Part shown: positions 1 to 9,400 of the stretch, piece after piece
How positions within the stretch are numbered: position 1 is the stretch's first letter
Layout: each line of letters opens with the position of its first letter
NCBI GenBank assembly: GCA_029550525.1
Contig: JAKPHF010000077.1
Coordinates: 248,001 to 312,000 of the forward strand
DNA length: 64,000 nucleotides
Direction of reading: 5' to 3'
Source: Planctomycetota bacterium
GTDB lineage: Bacteria > Planctomycetota > Phycisphaerae > UBA1845 > PWPN01
Notes under the pieces: generated by a model
Told to the model about the DNA's origin: nothing
What the model saw: only the letters and a program-made list of their open reading frames with translations
Database searches by the model: none
Made by a program: the position numbers and the translations under genes

Positions 1-115
1 CCTCTTTCCCGTCCGCGGCTTCGCCGATCACCTTGAAGTCTTTCTCGTCTTCAAGGAGTCGTCGAATGCCCACTCGTACCAACTGATGATCATCGGCAAT
101 GAGGATCTTGATCAT
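1..115 (-). CDS. NarL/FixJ-type response regulator, N-terminal fragment (runs off the window)
   Basis: Read on the minus strand from an ATG at 115, the first residues are [20 protein letters not shown], the classic beginning of a CheY-like receiver domain of NarL/FixJ regulators. The Asp pair in ADDH belongs to the acidic Mg-binding pocket. The phospho-acceptor Asp and the DNA-binding domain lie outside the window. The start overlaps the stop of the upstream histidine kinase by 4 bases (ATGA), so the two are translationally coupled and form a two-component pair. Only about 38 codons are visible, so the output-domain type is inferred from this N-terminus and from the HisKA_3-type partner. Confidence 0.85.
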   Translation of the reverse strand, partial: MIKILIADDHQLVRVGIRRLLEDEKDFKVIGEAADGKE

Positions 116-1276
116 GGGTTGTTCCGTTTCTCTGCCTGGCGCCAGGGAAGGCGAGCCGTAACACACACCCCGCCTTCTGGCCTGTTCTGGACAACAAGGG
201 TTCCACCCATACTGGCAGCCCGTTCTCGCATGCCCGCAATCCCGAGCGATTGTACACCCTCCAAGCGCTTAGGAACAGCCCCCACCCCCGAATCGCGTAC
301 TTTGAGCTCGATTTCCGGACCTACCGATCGCAAGAAAATACCGCATTTGGCAGCGAGGGAGTGTCTAGCCACGTTGGTCATGGCTTCCTGGAAAATGCGG
401 AACAGGGTAGTAGCTACCGGGTCGTGGACTTCGAGGTCGGTGGGGACGGCCACCGCTCGGCAGGCGATGCCGGAGCGGCGGGAGAACTCGGCGGCGTAGG
501 ATCGCACGGCCTCCCGCAGATCCCGGTTGTCGAGGATCGGGGGGCGGAGACTGGTGGAAAGGCTGCGGACGGAGTCCAGCAACTGGTTCACGAACTGCTT
601 GGCCTCGGTGAGCCGCTCCTGTGTTTTGACGTCCCAGCCCGTGCTGCGCGAGGTGAGCCAGGCGAGGTTCAGATTGATCGCCGTGAGCGTTTGGCCGAGT
701 TCGTCGTGCAGTTCCCGTGAGATTCGGGCTCGCTCCTCTTCCAATGCACGGGCGGCGTCGAGCGTAAGCCGGCGAATTTGGGCGAGATACGCCTCCTCGG
801 CACTTTGATCGCGGACATTAGCGATGATAGGTTCTTCCCCGTCCGACTGAACCATGCGGCCAGTGTGACGGCCATGGGCATGGCGCGTCCGCTTGGCAAC
901 GCCCCGAGCACCTGTCCGGATCAGCGTGCCTTCTGCTGGAGCGTGGCCAGGATGGAGGCATGTTGGTCCAGGTTCGACGGGTCGCAGAATGACTGCCAGT
1001 GGCGGCCCAGGATGTCGGCGGGCTTGGCCTGCCCGAGCGTTCTGGCTAGCGCGGTGTTGGCGTATGTCAGGATCCAGTCTTGGTTGAGGATGCCTATGCC
1101 CTCGCCCGCGTTCTCGACGGCACTGGCGAGCAACTGGCGTCCGAGTTCCAGCGCAGGGGTCGTCCCTCGCCATCGGTGATGAAAATGGCGTAGGGGTTCA
1201 GATCGATGATGCTGTTGAGCAGGGCGTGTTCAGACCGGAGACTCTGCTGCACGGCCTCGAGATCCAGCTCGGGCAT
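112..1276 (-). pseudogene. PAS-containing NarX-type sensor histidine kinase, reading frame broken several times
   Basis: The gene starts at an ATG at 1276, behind AGGAGGG, and ends at 112, overlapping the next regulator. The 3' two thirds are intact: a HisKA_3 dimerisation region (RARISRELHDELGQTL, His as phospho-acceptor), then a HATPase domain with N-box-like FRIFQEAMTNVARHS and a G-box [16 protein letters not shown]. The 5' third is not in one frame. The PAS start (IDLNPYAIFITDGEGR) is in one frame. A second PAS (AVENAGEGIGILNQDWILTY) is in another and stops at 921. The end of that PAS alternates between two frames between about 925 and 860 before joining the kinase frame. Either the gene is decaying or this stretch contains several sequencing or assembly errors. 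The first PAS also looks cut short. No membrane segment is visible, so a soluble sensor would be expected. Confidence 0.75.
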
Positions 1277-1451
1277 GCCACCCTCCTGGACGCGCGACGC
1301 GATGCACGCCAATATATCTGCTCGATACTGGGTTGGGTAAGTGGGACCGAGGAATAAGGCCGGACGGCCGGGGTGCCGGGACGCAGATCGAAGGAGAGCG
1401 GCAATCCGGGCCCGGCAAAAACGTCCGGTAAGAAAGGAAAGCGAGTCAGGC

Positions 1452-2471
1452 ATGGCGGTGAAGACACAGGTCGGCCCCGAAGGGCTGGGCGGCGGAAAGC
1501 AGGTTGTGGTGGGGCTGGCGCTGCCGAACATACCTTGGGAGGATCGACCGGCCGGCTGTCGCGAGCCGATCTGGCGCTCGCAGCGCAATCCGATTATTCC
1601 GCGGGACCTGATTCCCTGCTCCAACAGTATTTTCAACAGTGCCGTGGTGCCGTTCGGCGACGGGTTTGCCGGCGTGTTCCGGTGCGACGACCGGCGGCGC
1701 TACATGCGTCTGCACAGCGGGACCAGTGGCGACGGCGTGACCTGGAACATCCAGCCCGAGCCTATCGCGTTTGAGTGCGGCATCCCCGAATTGAGCCACT
1801 TCGAGTACGGGTATGATCCGCGGGTCTGCTGGATCGAGGATCGCTATTACGTGACCTGGTGCAACTGGTACCACGGTCCGACGATCGGCATGGCCTGGAC
1901 GCGCGACTTTCAGACGTTCACGCAGATGGAGAACGCGTTCCTGCCGTTCAACCGCAACGGCGTGCTGTTTCCCCGGAAGATCGGCGGCAAGTACATGATG
2001 CTGAGCCGGCCCAGCGACAACGGTCACACGCCGTTCGGCGACATCTTCCTGAGTGCCAGTCCCGACCTGGTGCACTGGGGCGAGCATCGTCACGTGATGG
2101 GCACACGGGGCAGTTGGGAATCGACGAAGATCGGGGCCGGGCCAGTGCCCATCGAGACCACGGAAGGCTGGCTGTTGATCTACCACGGTGTGCTGACGAG
2201 CTGTAACGGGTTCGTGTACCACTACGGGGCGGCGCTGTTGGATCTGGATCAGCCGTGGAAGGTGCTCTATCGCGCTCAGCCTTATCTGATGTCGCCGCAG
2301 CGCCCGTACGAATGCGTGGGCGACGTGCCCAACGTGGTTTTTCCGTGTGCTGCATTGTGCGATGCGCCGACCGGTCGGCTGGCCATCTACTACGGCGCTG
2401 CCGACACGGTGACTTGCCTGGCCTTCGCTTATGTGGACGAACTGATCGCGTGGATCAAGGACAACTCGTAG
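1452..2471 (+). CDS. Glycoside hydrolase family 130-like phosphorylase (beta-mannoside phosphorylase type)
   Basis: A 339-residue protein of the five-bladed beta-propeller GH130 type. Members phosphorolyse beta-1,4- or beta-1,2-linked mannosides to mannose-1-phosphate, and some are hydrolases. Supporting features are the early [20 protein letters not shown] segment, the [15 protein letters not shown] blade motif near residue 121, the [20 protein letters not shown] segment, and a C-terminal end of the form [20 protein letters not shown], typical of the family. The length fits. There is no signal peptide, so it probably acts in the cytoplasm on imported oligosaccharides. I chose the ATG at 1452 because the preceding in-frame codons are basic, low-complexity and unlike GH130. 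It is divergent from the two-component pair. Exact substrate and linkage cannot be told from sequence alone. Confidence 0.85.
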   Translation: MAVKTQVGPEGLGGGKQVVVGLALPNIPWEDRPAGCREPIWRSQRNPIIPRDLIPCSNSIFNSAVVPFGDGFAGVFRCDDRRRYMRLHSGTSGDGVTWNIQPEPIAFECGIPELSHFEYGYDPRVCWIEDRYYVTWCNWYHGPTIGMAWTRDFQTFTQMENAFLPFNRNGVLFPRKIGGKYMMLSRPSDNGHTPFGDIFLSASPDLVHWGEHRHVMGTRGSWESTKIGAGPVPIETTEGWLLIYHGVLTSCNGFVYHYGAALLDLDQPWKVLYRAQPYLMSPQRPYECVGDVPNVVFPCAALCDAPTGRLAIYYGAADTVTCLAFAYVDELIAWIKDNS

Positions 2472-2480
2472 CGGGAGGAG

Positions 2481-2602
2481 AGCCGTCAGCCATCAGCTGT
2501 CCCTGTCATATATATGTCAGGCTTTGTTTCGTCGAACGCGTACGCCGGGCGTCTGGCTCGTAGTCCACGGCTCATGGCTTACAGCACATGGCCCACAGCC
2601 CA
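2481..2602 (+). repeat. AGCTGA-type degenerate intergenic repeat, copy 1
   Basis: Two short tracts (GCCGTCAGCCATCAGCTGTC and a CGGCTCATGGCTTACAGC-like tract) with the same 7-8 base periodic wording (GCTCATGGC, GCTTACAGC) as tracts at eight other intergenic sites in the window. They lie just downstream of the GH130 gene. Confidence 0.6.
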
Positions 2603-2615
2603 TCGTCGTACTCTT

Positions 2616-2760
2616 CTGCCCCGCAAGGAGCAGAGGGCAATAGCCGGGCGGCGTAAGCCCCCGGTCGGCGACCCCCCCCGAACTCGTTTCTTTGGATGGA
2701 GCCCCGACAGGGGTGACAGATACAACGCCGCGCCGATACGCGGTTGATGTCGTCGGCCGG
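2616..2760 (+). repeat. Dispersed repeat of the AATAGCC..GGTGACAGATA class
   Basis: Contains GGGCAATAGCCGGGCGGCG followed by GAGCCCCGACAGGGGTGACA and CGCCGATACGCGG. A related arrangement (GGAAGGGCGCAAAGTCAATA followed by GCCGTGGGCGCGAGCCCACG) occurs at about 52846-52900. Similar sequences are, from general knowledge, common as dispersed intergenic repeats in Planctomycetota and other environmental bacteria. No gene is encoded. Confidence 0.5.
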
Positions 2761-3009
2761 TGCGTTGAAAGGCGCATTGTTCGCAGATCAAATCGGAATG
2801 TCGCTCCGTTCGGGGCTGACCATCGTCTGCTCGCAATCGAGCGGGGCTGACGCCTCGCCTATTGATTACGGCCCGCACGCGGGCCGGCATGGAAGACGTC
2901 CCGCGACTACACGGCCGTCTCTGTGCGCATGTCTCTGCAGTGACTTGTAAATGTCCCGCGATTATACTGATAGTGTCGCGCGGTGTTCGGGCACGACCAC
3001 AACCTAAAA

Positions 3010-3078
3010 AAGCTGTCAGCTATCAGCTCCCAGTTTTCAGCCAGATGCCTGGCTCACAGCTCATAGGCTCATAGCCCT
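3010..3078 (+). repeat. AGCTGA-type degenerate intergenic repeat, copy 2
   Basis: A tract of tandem near-repeats (AGCTGTCAGCTATCAGCTCC, then GGCTCACAGCTCATAGGCTC). It has the same vocabulary as the other tracts and lies upstream of the peptide-synthesis locus. Confidence 0.75.
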
Positions 3079-3125
3079 GTGCCTTGTCTTCTCCGTGCCT
3101 CTGAGCCTCTGTGTTGGTATTCCTT
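3079..3125 (-). repeat. 'ACAGAGGCTCAGAGGCACGG' class dispersed repeat
   Basis: On the minus strand this reads AACACAGAGGCTCAGAGGCA followed by CGGAGAAGAC. It belongs to the widespread ACAGAGGCACAGAG-type intergenic repeat. When translated it gives NTEAQRHGE, a signature of spurious ORFs in many genomes. A single copy was found in the window. Confidence 0.6.
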
Positions 3126-3383
3126 TGGAATTGCCAGGAGACGGCAATTGCCGTAGGGCGGAACCGGACGTTGCAGGCAGACCTTAGGCAAACCACTTCG
3201 GTCAATTCACCAACATGGCAGAAACGCGTGGTCGAATACGCGGTTTTGTGGTCACACGAAAAAGTTGTTCCTAGGCTCATTTCGGGTTGCTTGAGCGCTC
3301 GGCTTAAGGGAAAGCGGTCAAGGCGTGTCAGGCGGCCGAACCTGTTCTCTCGTCAATTCTGACATCGCTGGGAAAGGTGGATC

Positions 3384-5399
3384 ATGATCACCGGCACACA
3401 CACAGCGCCGCGCGCGGATGGCGAGTCATCTGCGACAAGGTTGTACGACCTGGTTGCTGCCGGAGCGGTGACTCGGTCGGGAGCGCCGGCGTTGCTGGCT
3501 CCCGGCCGGCCTGCCATGACGTACGAACAGCTGCTGCTTCAGATTGAAGAAGCGGCCTCACAATTGCGAAGCGCAGGCATCGCGGGTCACGATCGCGTGG
3601 CCATCGTGTTGCCGAACGGACCGGAGATGGCGTCGGCGTTTCTGGCCGTGGCGTCGGTCGCCGTGGCTGCACCGCTCAATCCGGGGTATCGCGCCGCCGA
3701 GTTCGATTTCTATCTGGAGGACTTGGACGCCAAGGCGGTTCTCGTGCAAGCCGATGCCGACAATCCGGTGGTGGACGTGGCGGCGAGGCGCGGAATCCCT
3801 TTGTTCCGTGTTCTCGTCGATCCGGAGGGCGAGGCGGGCAGCTTCCGGCTGGTCGCCGATGGTCGCACGAAGCATGGCGACCCGACACGTCGCGTCGCGC
3901 CTCAATTGCAGGATAGCCGGTCCAGTGACGTTGCTCTCGTGTTGCACACGTCGGGGACGACGTCTCGTCCCAAGATCGTGCCGCTGACGCACGCCAATCT
4001 GTGTGCGTCGGCCCGGCACATCGTGGCGAGTCTATCACTCACGCCGGACGATTTGTGCCTGAACATCATGCCTTTGTTTCACATTCACGGGCTGGCGGCG
4101 GCGACGCTGGCGTCGTTGGCGGCGGGTGCGGCGGTGGCCTGCAGTCCGGGTTTCGTGGTCACGAAGTTCTTCGATTGGATGGGTGAGCTACGGCCGACCT
4201 GGTACACGGCGGTGCCCACCATGCACCAAGCGATCCTCGGACGCGCTGACAATTACCGATCGACCCTCGCCGGCGGACGGCTTCGATTCGTCAGATCCTC
4301 ATCATCGGCACTGGCGCCGCACGTAGGGCAGGAGCTGGAGCGCGTCTTTGGCGTACCGGTGATCGAGGCGTATGGCATGACCGAAGCCGCTCATCAGATG
4401 TGCTCGAACCCTTTGCCGCCCGAGCCGCGCAAGTTCGGCACGGTAGGGCGGGCAGCCGGGCCGCAAGTGGCCATTATGGACGAGCAGGGGAACTTGTTGG
4501 ATTGCGGGCAGGTGGGCGAGGTGGTGATCCGCGGTCCGAACGTCACTCCCGGCTACGAAAACAATCCGCGGGCGAATGCCGAGGCGTTTACCAACGGCTG
4601 GTTCCGCACCGGCGACCAGGGCTGCTTCGACGAGGACGGCTACCTGCATCTGACCGGCCGAATCAAGGAGCTCATCAATCGCGGTGGCGAAAAGATCTCG
4701 CCGCGAGAGATCGACGAGGTCCTGCTGGAGCATGCGGGCATCAAACAGGCGGTGGCGTTCGCGATTCCGGATGCTCGTTTGGGCGAGGACGTCGCGGCCG
4801 CGGTGGTGCTGGCCGGCGATGCCGCGCTCACGGAGAGCGAGATTCGCACGCACGTGGCTGGCCGGCTGGCCGACTTCAAGGTGCCTCGGCGGATCGTAAT
4901 CCTGGACGACATTCCCAAGGGGTCGACGGGCAAGCTTCAGCGCATCGGCCTGGCTGAGAAGCTCGGGTTGACCGGTGCCGATGCGGCGGCGACGGCGTCG
5001 GTCGAGCACGTGGCCCCGCGCAATGCGATCGAAGCGAGCGTGGCAGCCATCTGGAGCGATGTGCTGAAGATCGAGGGGATCGGCGTGCATGACAATTTCT
5101 TCCAGATCGGCGGCGATTCGCTCCTGGCCGTGCAGGTGCTGGCCCGGGTGCGGCAGGTTTTCGCAGCCGAGCTGGAGATGCTGGTGTTCTTCGAGTCGCC
5201 GACGATCGCGGGCATGGCGGCGGCCCTGGAGTCGGGCGGCCGGTCGGCAGCGGACAACATGGCGGGCGATGAGTTGAATCTCTCCCAGTGGGTCGCAGAG
5301 CTGGAAGGCATGTCCGACGAGCAGGTGGAAGCGGCGCTGGCGACGGAGGCGGAGCGTTCCGCGGGCGCCGAGGTTCGCGCGAAACCTGTCCTTCCATGA
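3384..5399 (+). CDS. Oxalyl-CoA-synthetase-like AMP ligase fused to a peptidyl carrier protein
   Basis: 671 residues. Residues about 20-530 are an ANL adenylation domain: P-loop HTSGTTSRPK near 188, PTWYTAVPTMHQAIL near 270, MTEAAHQMCSNPLPP near 332, and GRIKELINRGGEKISPREID with a C-terminal Lys region GSTGKLQR. These sub-motifs match, as I recall them, the plant AAE3 / yeast Pcs60 oxalyl-CoA synthetase branch better than amino-acid-activating NRPS domains. Residues about 550-620 are a carrier protein with DNFFQIGGDSLLAV, whose Ser carries the 4'-phosphopantetheine arm. The fusion suggests that a small carboxylic acid is activated and loaded in cis, so this is the likely loading module of the pathway. 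The ATG follows GGTGGATC. It is followed after 122 bases by the lyase-fold gene. Substrate is inference. Confidence 0.85.
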   Translation: MITGTHTAPRADGESSATRLYDLVAAGAVTRSGAPALLAPGRPAMTYEQLLLQIEEAASQLRSAGIAGHDRVAIVLPNGPEMASAFLAVASVAVAAPLNPGYRAAEFDFYLEDLDAKAVLVQADADNPVVDVAARRGIPLFRVLVDPEGEAGSFRLVADGRTKHGDPTRRVAPQLQDSRSSDVALVLHTSGTTSRPKIVPLTHANLCASARHIVASLSLTPDDLCLNIMPLFHIHGLAAATLASLAAGAAVACSPGFVVTKFFDWMGELRPTWYTAVPTMHQAILGRADNYRSTLAGGRLRFVRSSSSALAPHVGQELERVFGVPVIEAYGMTEAAHQMCSNPLPPEPRKFGTVGRAAGPQVAIMDEQGNLLDCGQVGEVVIRGPNVTPGYENNPRANAEAFTNGWFRTGDQGCFDEDGYLHLTGRIKELINRGGEKISPREIDEVLLEHAGIKQAVAFAIPDARLGEDVAAAVVLAGDAALTESEIRTHVAGRLADFKVPRRIVILDDIPKGSTGKLQRIGLAEKLGLTGADAAATASVEHVAPRNAIEASVAAIWSDVLKIEGIGVHDNFFQIGGDSLLAVQVLARVRQVFAAELEMLVFFESPTIAGMAAALESGGRSAADNMAGDELNLSQWVAELEGMSDEQVEAALATEAERSAGAEVRAKPVLP

Positions 5400-5504
5400 G
5401 CAACCGGTAACTTCGAGGAGAAAAGACGCCCAAGACGACGGACGCAGCTGCGCGGGAACGTGCGGTGATTCGCGTAGATGGCAGGTCGCGGGTTCATCAG
5501 TATT

Positions 5505-5520
5505 GAAAGAGGAGTCTTTC
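5505..5520 (+). promoter_or_regulatory. Shine-Dalgarno presented in the loop of a small hairpin
   Basis: GAAAGA-GGAG-TCTTTC: a perfect 6-bp stem whose four-base loop is the GGAG core of the ribosome site. It lies one base before the ATG at 5522. It could modulate translation (temperature or ligand dependent) or be coincidental. Confidence 0.4.
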
Positions 5521-5521
5521 C

Positions 5522-6403
5522 ATGCACACGGGTTACGGGAATGCTCTCAGGCAGGCGATGGGCGAGCGTGACATCATTAGCTTCATCGGCGTATATGACA
5601 CATTTTCGGCATCGTTGGCGGCCGAGCATTTCGACGGCTTGTTCATCAGCGGGTTCAGCTTCGCCGCGAGCTATTACGGATTGCCTGACATCGGCTTCAT
5701 CGCCTGGCCTGACATCGTGGGCGTGGTCGAGCGGATTCGCACGATCCTGCCCGAGCACCACATCATGGTGGACATGGATGACGGCTACGGGGACGCCGAA
5801 GTGGCGGCGCACGTTACCGCCTTGCTGGAATCGGCGGGGGCCTCGGGGATCATCATGGAGGACCAGAAGCGTCCTCGGCGATGCGGACACTACGGCGGCA
5901 AGCAATTGCTGCCGCTCGAGGAATTTCTCGTGAAGCTCGAACGTGTGCTGGGGGCCCGCCGCGAGCTGGTCGTGGTCGCGCGAACCGATGCGACGGATCA
6001 GGAGGATCGGCTGGCCCGTGCGTTGGCGTTCGAAGCGGCGGGAGCAGACGCCATTCTGGCCGACGGACTCGAGAGTCTGGACGTATTGCGGGAGCTGACC
6101 GCCCGGGTTCACCGGCCGGTGATGTTCAACCAGATCGCGGGGGGCAAGTCGCCGCCGTGCGATCTGGCGGAGCTGAAGGCGGCGGGCGTTTCGCTGGTCA
6201 ATTATTCCACGCCGTGTCTGTTTGCCGCTCAGGCGGCGATCGAATCGTCGATGTTGAAACTCAAACAGAGCGGCGGCCGTCTGCCCTCGGCCAAAGAGCA
6301 GCCGGTTCGCCTGGCCGAGTGCACGAATGTTCTGAAACGAAATTTCGCCCGGCGGTTTGAGCCCGTGCATGCCGCACCGGTCGCGGAAAGCGTCGCGCGG
6401 TAG
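5522..6403 (+). CDS. Isocitrate lyase / PEP mutase superfamily enzyme, lyase or hydrolase type
   Basis: 293 residues with the (beta/alpha)8 fold of the ICL/PEPM superfamily. Visible motifs are GVYDTFSASLA near the start, the Mg-binding MVDMDDGYGDAEV at about 84-92, MEDQKRP and RRCGHYGGKQLLPLEEF near 119, ARTDA (about 160), and VMFNQIAGGKSP. The Cys in RCGH is kept. That Cys is the general catalyst in members that cleave C-C bonds (isocitrate, methylisocitrate, oxaloacetate acetylhydrolase) and is absent from true PEP mutase, so a lyase or hydrolase role is more likely than phosphonate formation. It sits between a ligase-carrier gene and an NRPS and probably makes or tailors the acid that is loaded. 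If it is an oxaloacetate hydrolase the product would be oxalate, matching the ligase resemblance. That is inference. Confidence 0.85.
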   Translation: MHTGYGNALRQAMGERDIISFIGVYDTFSASLAAEHFDGLFISGFSFAASYYGLPDIGFIAWPDIVGVVERIRTILPEHHIMVDMDDGYGDAEVAAHVTALLESAGASGIIMEDQKRPRRCGHYGGKQLLPLEEFLVKLERVLGARRELVVVARTDATDQEDRLARALAFEAAGADAILADGLESLDVLRELTARVHRPVMFNQIAGGKSPPCDLAELKAAGVSLVNYSTPCLFAAQAAIESSMLKLKQSGGRLPSAKEQPVRLAECTNVLKRNFARRFEPVHAAPVAESVAR

Positions 6404-6457
6404 GCGAATGGGCGTTTGAGTTTCGCGTATCGGGGCGGGCTGAAGGATGAGCGAGGC

Positions 6458-9400
6458 ATGGATCTCCTCAATGAGCGCATGACCCGTCTGACGCCGGCGA
6501 AGCGGCGTTTGCTGGAGTCGAAGCTGAGGCAGCGGGAGGGCGCTGCATCGACGGCTGCGTCGATTCCGCGCCGCGGACAACATGTGCCGACACCGGCATC
6601 GTTCGGGCAGCAATGGTTGTGGCTGGTTGACCGGATCGAACCGGGCAGTTGTCTGTTCACCACGTTGCGGGCGTATCGGCTTCGGGGCCCGCTCGACGTG
6701 GCCGCGCTGCAGGAGAGCTTGCGGCGGATCGTCGTTCGCCACGAAGTGTTGCGAACGACGTTTGCCCCTGCCGACGACGGCCCTCCCCGACAGGTCGTGC
6801 ATCCTGCCGAGCCGGTGCATCTGCCGGTGACGGATCTCTCGGCGCTTCCTGAGCCGCGGCGCGAGTCGCAAACGCGCCGGATAGCAGCGCAGGCGGCTCG
6901 GGAGGCATTCGATCTGTCGCAAGGGCCGTTGTACAAAGTGCAGTTGCTGCGGCTCAGCAGCGACCATCACGTGCTGCTCTTGACGGTGCATCACATCGTC
7001 TTTGATGGGTGGTCCACGGGGGTGTTTCTTCGTGAGTTGGCGTCGGGCTATGCGGCGGCCTGCTCGGGTCTGGATCATGGAGAAAAACTCTCGCCGCCGG
7101 TCGAGCTGCCCATTCAGTACGGCGACTATGCGGCTTGGCAGCGCGAACACTTCACCGAGGAACGTCTGAGTCCGCAAATTGCGTACTGGAAGGAGCGACT
7201 GACCAATCTGCCGACGCTGAATCTGCCCACCGACAGGGCTCGGCCCGACGTGCCACTGCACCATGGCGCGCGATTCGTTCATCAGTTGCGCCGCGAGTTG
7301 ACCGAGCCGTTGAAGGAACTGGGGCGACGTCGCCGGGCCACGTCGTTCATGGTGTTGCTCGCCGGCTTTTATGCATTGCTTCATCGCTACAGTGGCGACG
7401 AGGACATCGTGGTCGGCTCGCAGATTGCCGCTCGCAATCACGTCGAGACCGAAGGTCTCATCGGGTTGTTCACCAACACGCTCGTGCTGCGGACGGATGT
7501 GTCGGGCGACCCCACGTTCGCCGAGCTGCTCGAACGTGTGCGGCAAGTCTCGCTGGGTGCGTTCGCTCACCAAGACCTGTCTTACGAGGAAATCGTGCGG
7601 CGGCTCAATCCTTCACGTGAGCTGTGCCGCACGCCCCTGTTCCAGGTTGCCTTCCAGCTTCGCAACTTCCCCAATCTGTCCGCCAGGGCGGCGGGCGTGG
7701 AGATGGAAGCTTTCGAGTACGACGCTGCTGTGGCCAAGCTGGATCTCAATCTGTTGATGACCGAGCGGCCGCATGGTTTCGAGGCCGTGTTCGAATACTG
7801 TACTGATCTGTTCGACGAGTCGACGATTCGGCGGATGGCTCGCCATTTCGAAACGTTGCTCGCGTCGGCAGTGGCCGATCCTGATTGCCGCGTGTCGGAA
7901 TTGCCGATGCTGGATGACGCCGAGCGTCGCCAGGTGCTGGTCGAGTTCAACAACACCGCGGCGGACTACCCGCGCGATCGGTGCGTGCACGAACTGATCG
8001 AAGCACAGGTGCGCCGCACTCCCGGCGTCGTCGCTGTTCGTTGCGAGGGGAACCGGCTGAGCTACGACGAGTTCAACCGGCAGGCGAATCGACTCGCGCG
8101 TGCACTGCGGGCGCGTGGTATCGGTCCGGACGTGCCGGTGGGGCTGCTGTGCGAGCGCTCGCTGGATTGGGCGGTCGGTGTGTTGGGCATTCTCAAGGCG
8201 GGAGGAGCCGTACTACCGCTCGATTCCAAATGCCCGGGCGAGCGGTTGAAAACGATCCTGACGGACGCAAAGACTCCACTTGTCTTGACGCAACCGCAAT
8301 TGGCCGATCGCCTGGCTCAGCATGATCCGGCCTGTGAAGTATGGGCGATTCGTCGAAACCCGTTTCGACTGGTCGGGCGGGAGCCACGTTCGCTCGCCGG
8401 CTGCATGGTGAATCTCGAAGATCACGCATCCGACGATCCGCCCTCCACGGTTTCCCCGCATCAGTTGGCGTACGTGATCTACACGTCGGGCACGACGGGC
8501 ACGCCCAAGGGAGTGGCCATCACGCACCGCGGCCTGGTGAACCACAACGTCGCGGCCATCCGGTTGTATGGTCTGCGGCCCGACGATTGCGTGCTGCAGT
8601 TCTCGGCCACCGATTTCGACATCGCAGTGGAAGAGATGCTGCCGGCGTGGATGTGTGGGGCGTGCGTGGTATTCCGGACGGACCGCACGCCGCTGGATGC
8701 GGAGGCGTTCTCGCGTTGGTGCGACCAGCAGCGGATCACCGTACTCGATCTGCCCACGGCGTTCTGGCACGCATGGACGGACGAACTGGCCCGCGGCAGC
8801 TCGGGGCTTCCTGAGTCGCTGCGCGTGCTTATCGTGGGCGGCGAGGCGGCCTCGTCGGAAGTCTACAAGACGTGGCTCGGCCTGGGCGGAGGCCGTGTGC
8901 GGTGGTTCAACACGTATGGGCCGACCGAAACGACGGTGATTGCCACGGCGTACGGACCGTTGCACGATCTGGTCCCCGCCGACGTGCCGGCGAAGCTACC
9001 CATCGGTCGTCCGATCGCCAACGTTCGTGTCTACATTCTCGACCCGCATCGCCGACCGGTGCCCATCGGTGTGCCCGGCGAGTTGTACATCGCCGGCGAG
9101 GGCGTGGCGCGTGGCTACCTGAATCGCCCGGATCTTTCGGCGGAGCGTTTTGTCGTTGATCCGTTCGTCACCGCGACTCCGAACCTGGCCGCGCATTCGT
9201 GCGACGCCGCTGCGCTCACGCCGGCGCGAATGTACCGGACGTCGGACCGTTGCCGCTGGCTGGCCGACGGCAGCATCGAGTTTCTTGGCCGGCTGGATGG
9301 TCAGGTGAAGATCCGGGGCTTTCGCATCGAGCCCGGTGAAGTCGAGGCCGTGCTGGCCCGGCATCCGTCGGTGGGGCAATGTGCGGTCAAACCGTGCGGC

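Larger units (their letters stand above)
2472..3383 (+). other. Gene-free intergenic region made largely of dispersed repeats
   Basis: About 910 bases with no convincing gene. Short open frames here have repeat-like composition and no ribosome site. The region holds two stretches of the GCTGACAGCT-type repeat, one stretch resembling the 'CCCGACAGGGGTGACAGATA' class, a small perfect palindrome around 2870-2886, and a segment of the 'CTCCGTGCCTCTG..CCTCTGTG' class. An ATTGCC-(7)-GGCAAT hairpin lies at 3130-3148. The last 200 bases before the ligase gene probably contain its promoter, but I could not identify good -35/-10 boxes. Confidence 0.7.

Noticed and set aside
3023-3280. 85-residue minus-strand open frame containing NTEAQRHGE
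   Set aside because: This is a translation of a dispersed repeat, with no ribosome site and no domain.
5522-6403. PEP mutase and hence phosphonate biosynthesis
   Set aside because: The lyase-type RCGH Cys is present and no phosphonopyruvate decarboxylase or aminotransferase gene is nearby.
4937-7573. 878-residue minus-strand open frame across the ligase, lyase and NRPS genes
   Set aside because: High-GC antisense shadow of three well-supported plus-strand genes; composition rich in Arg, Gln and His, no domain.
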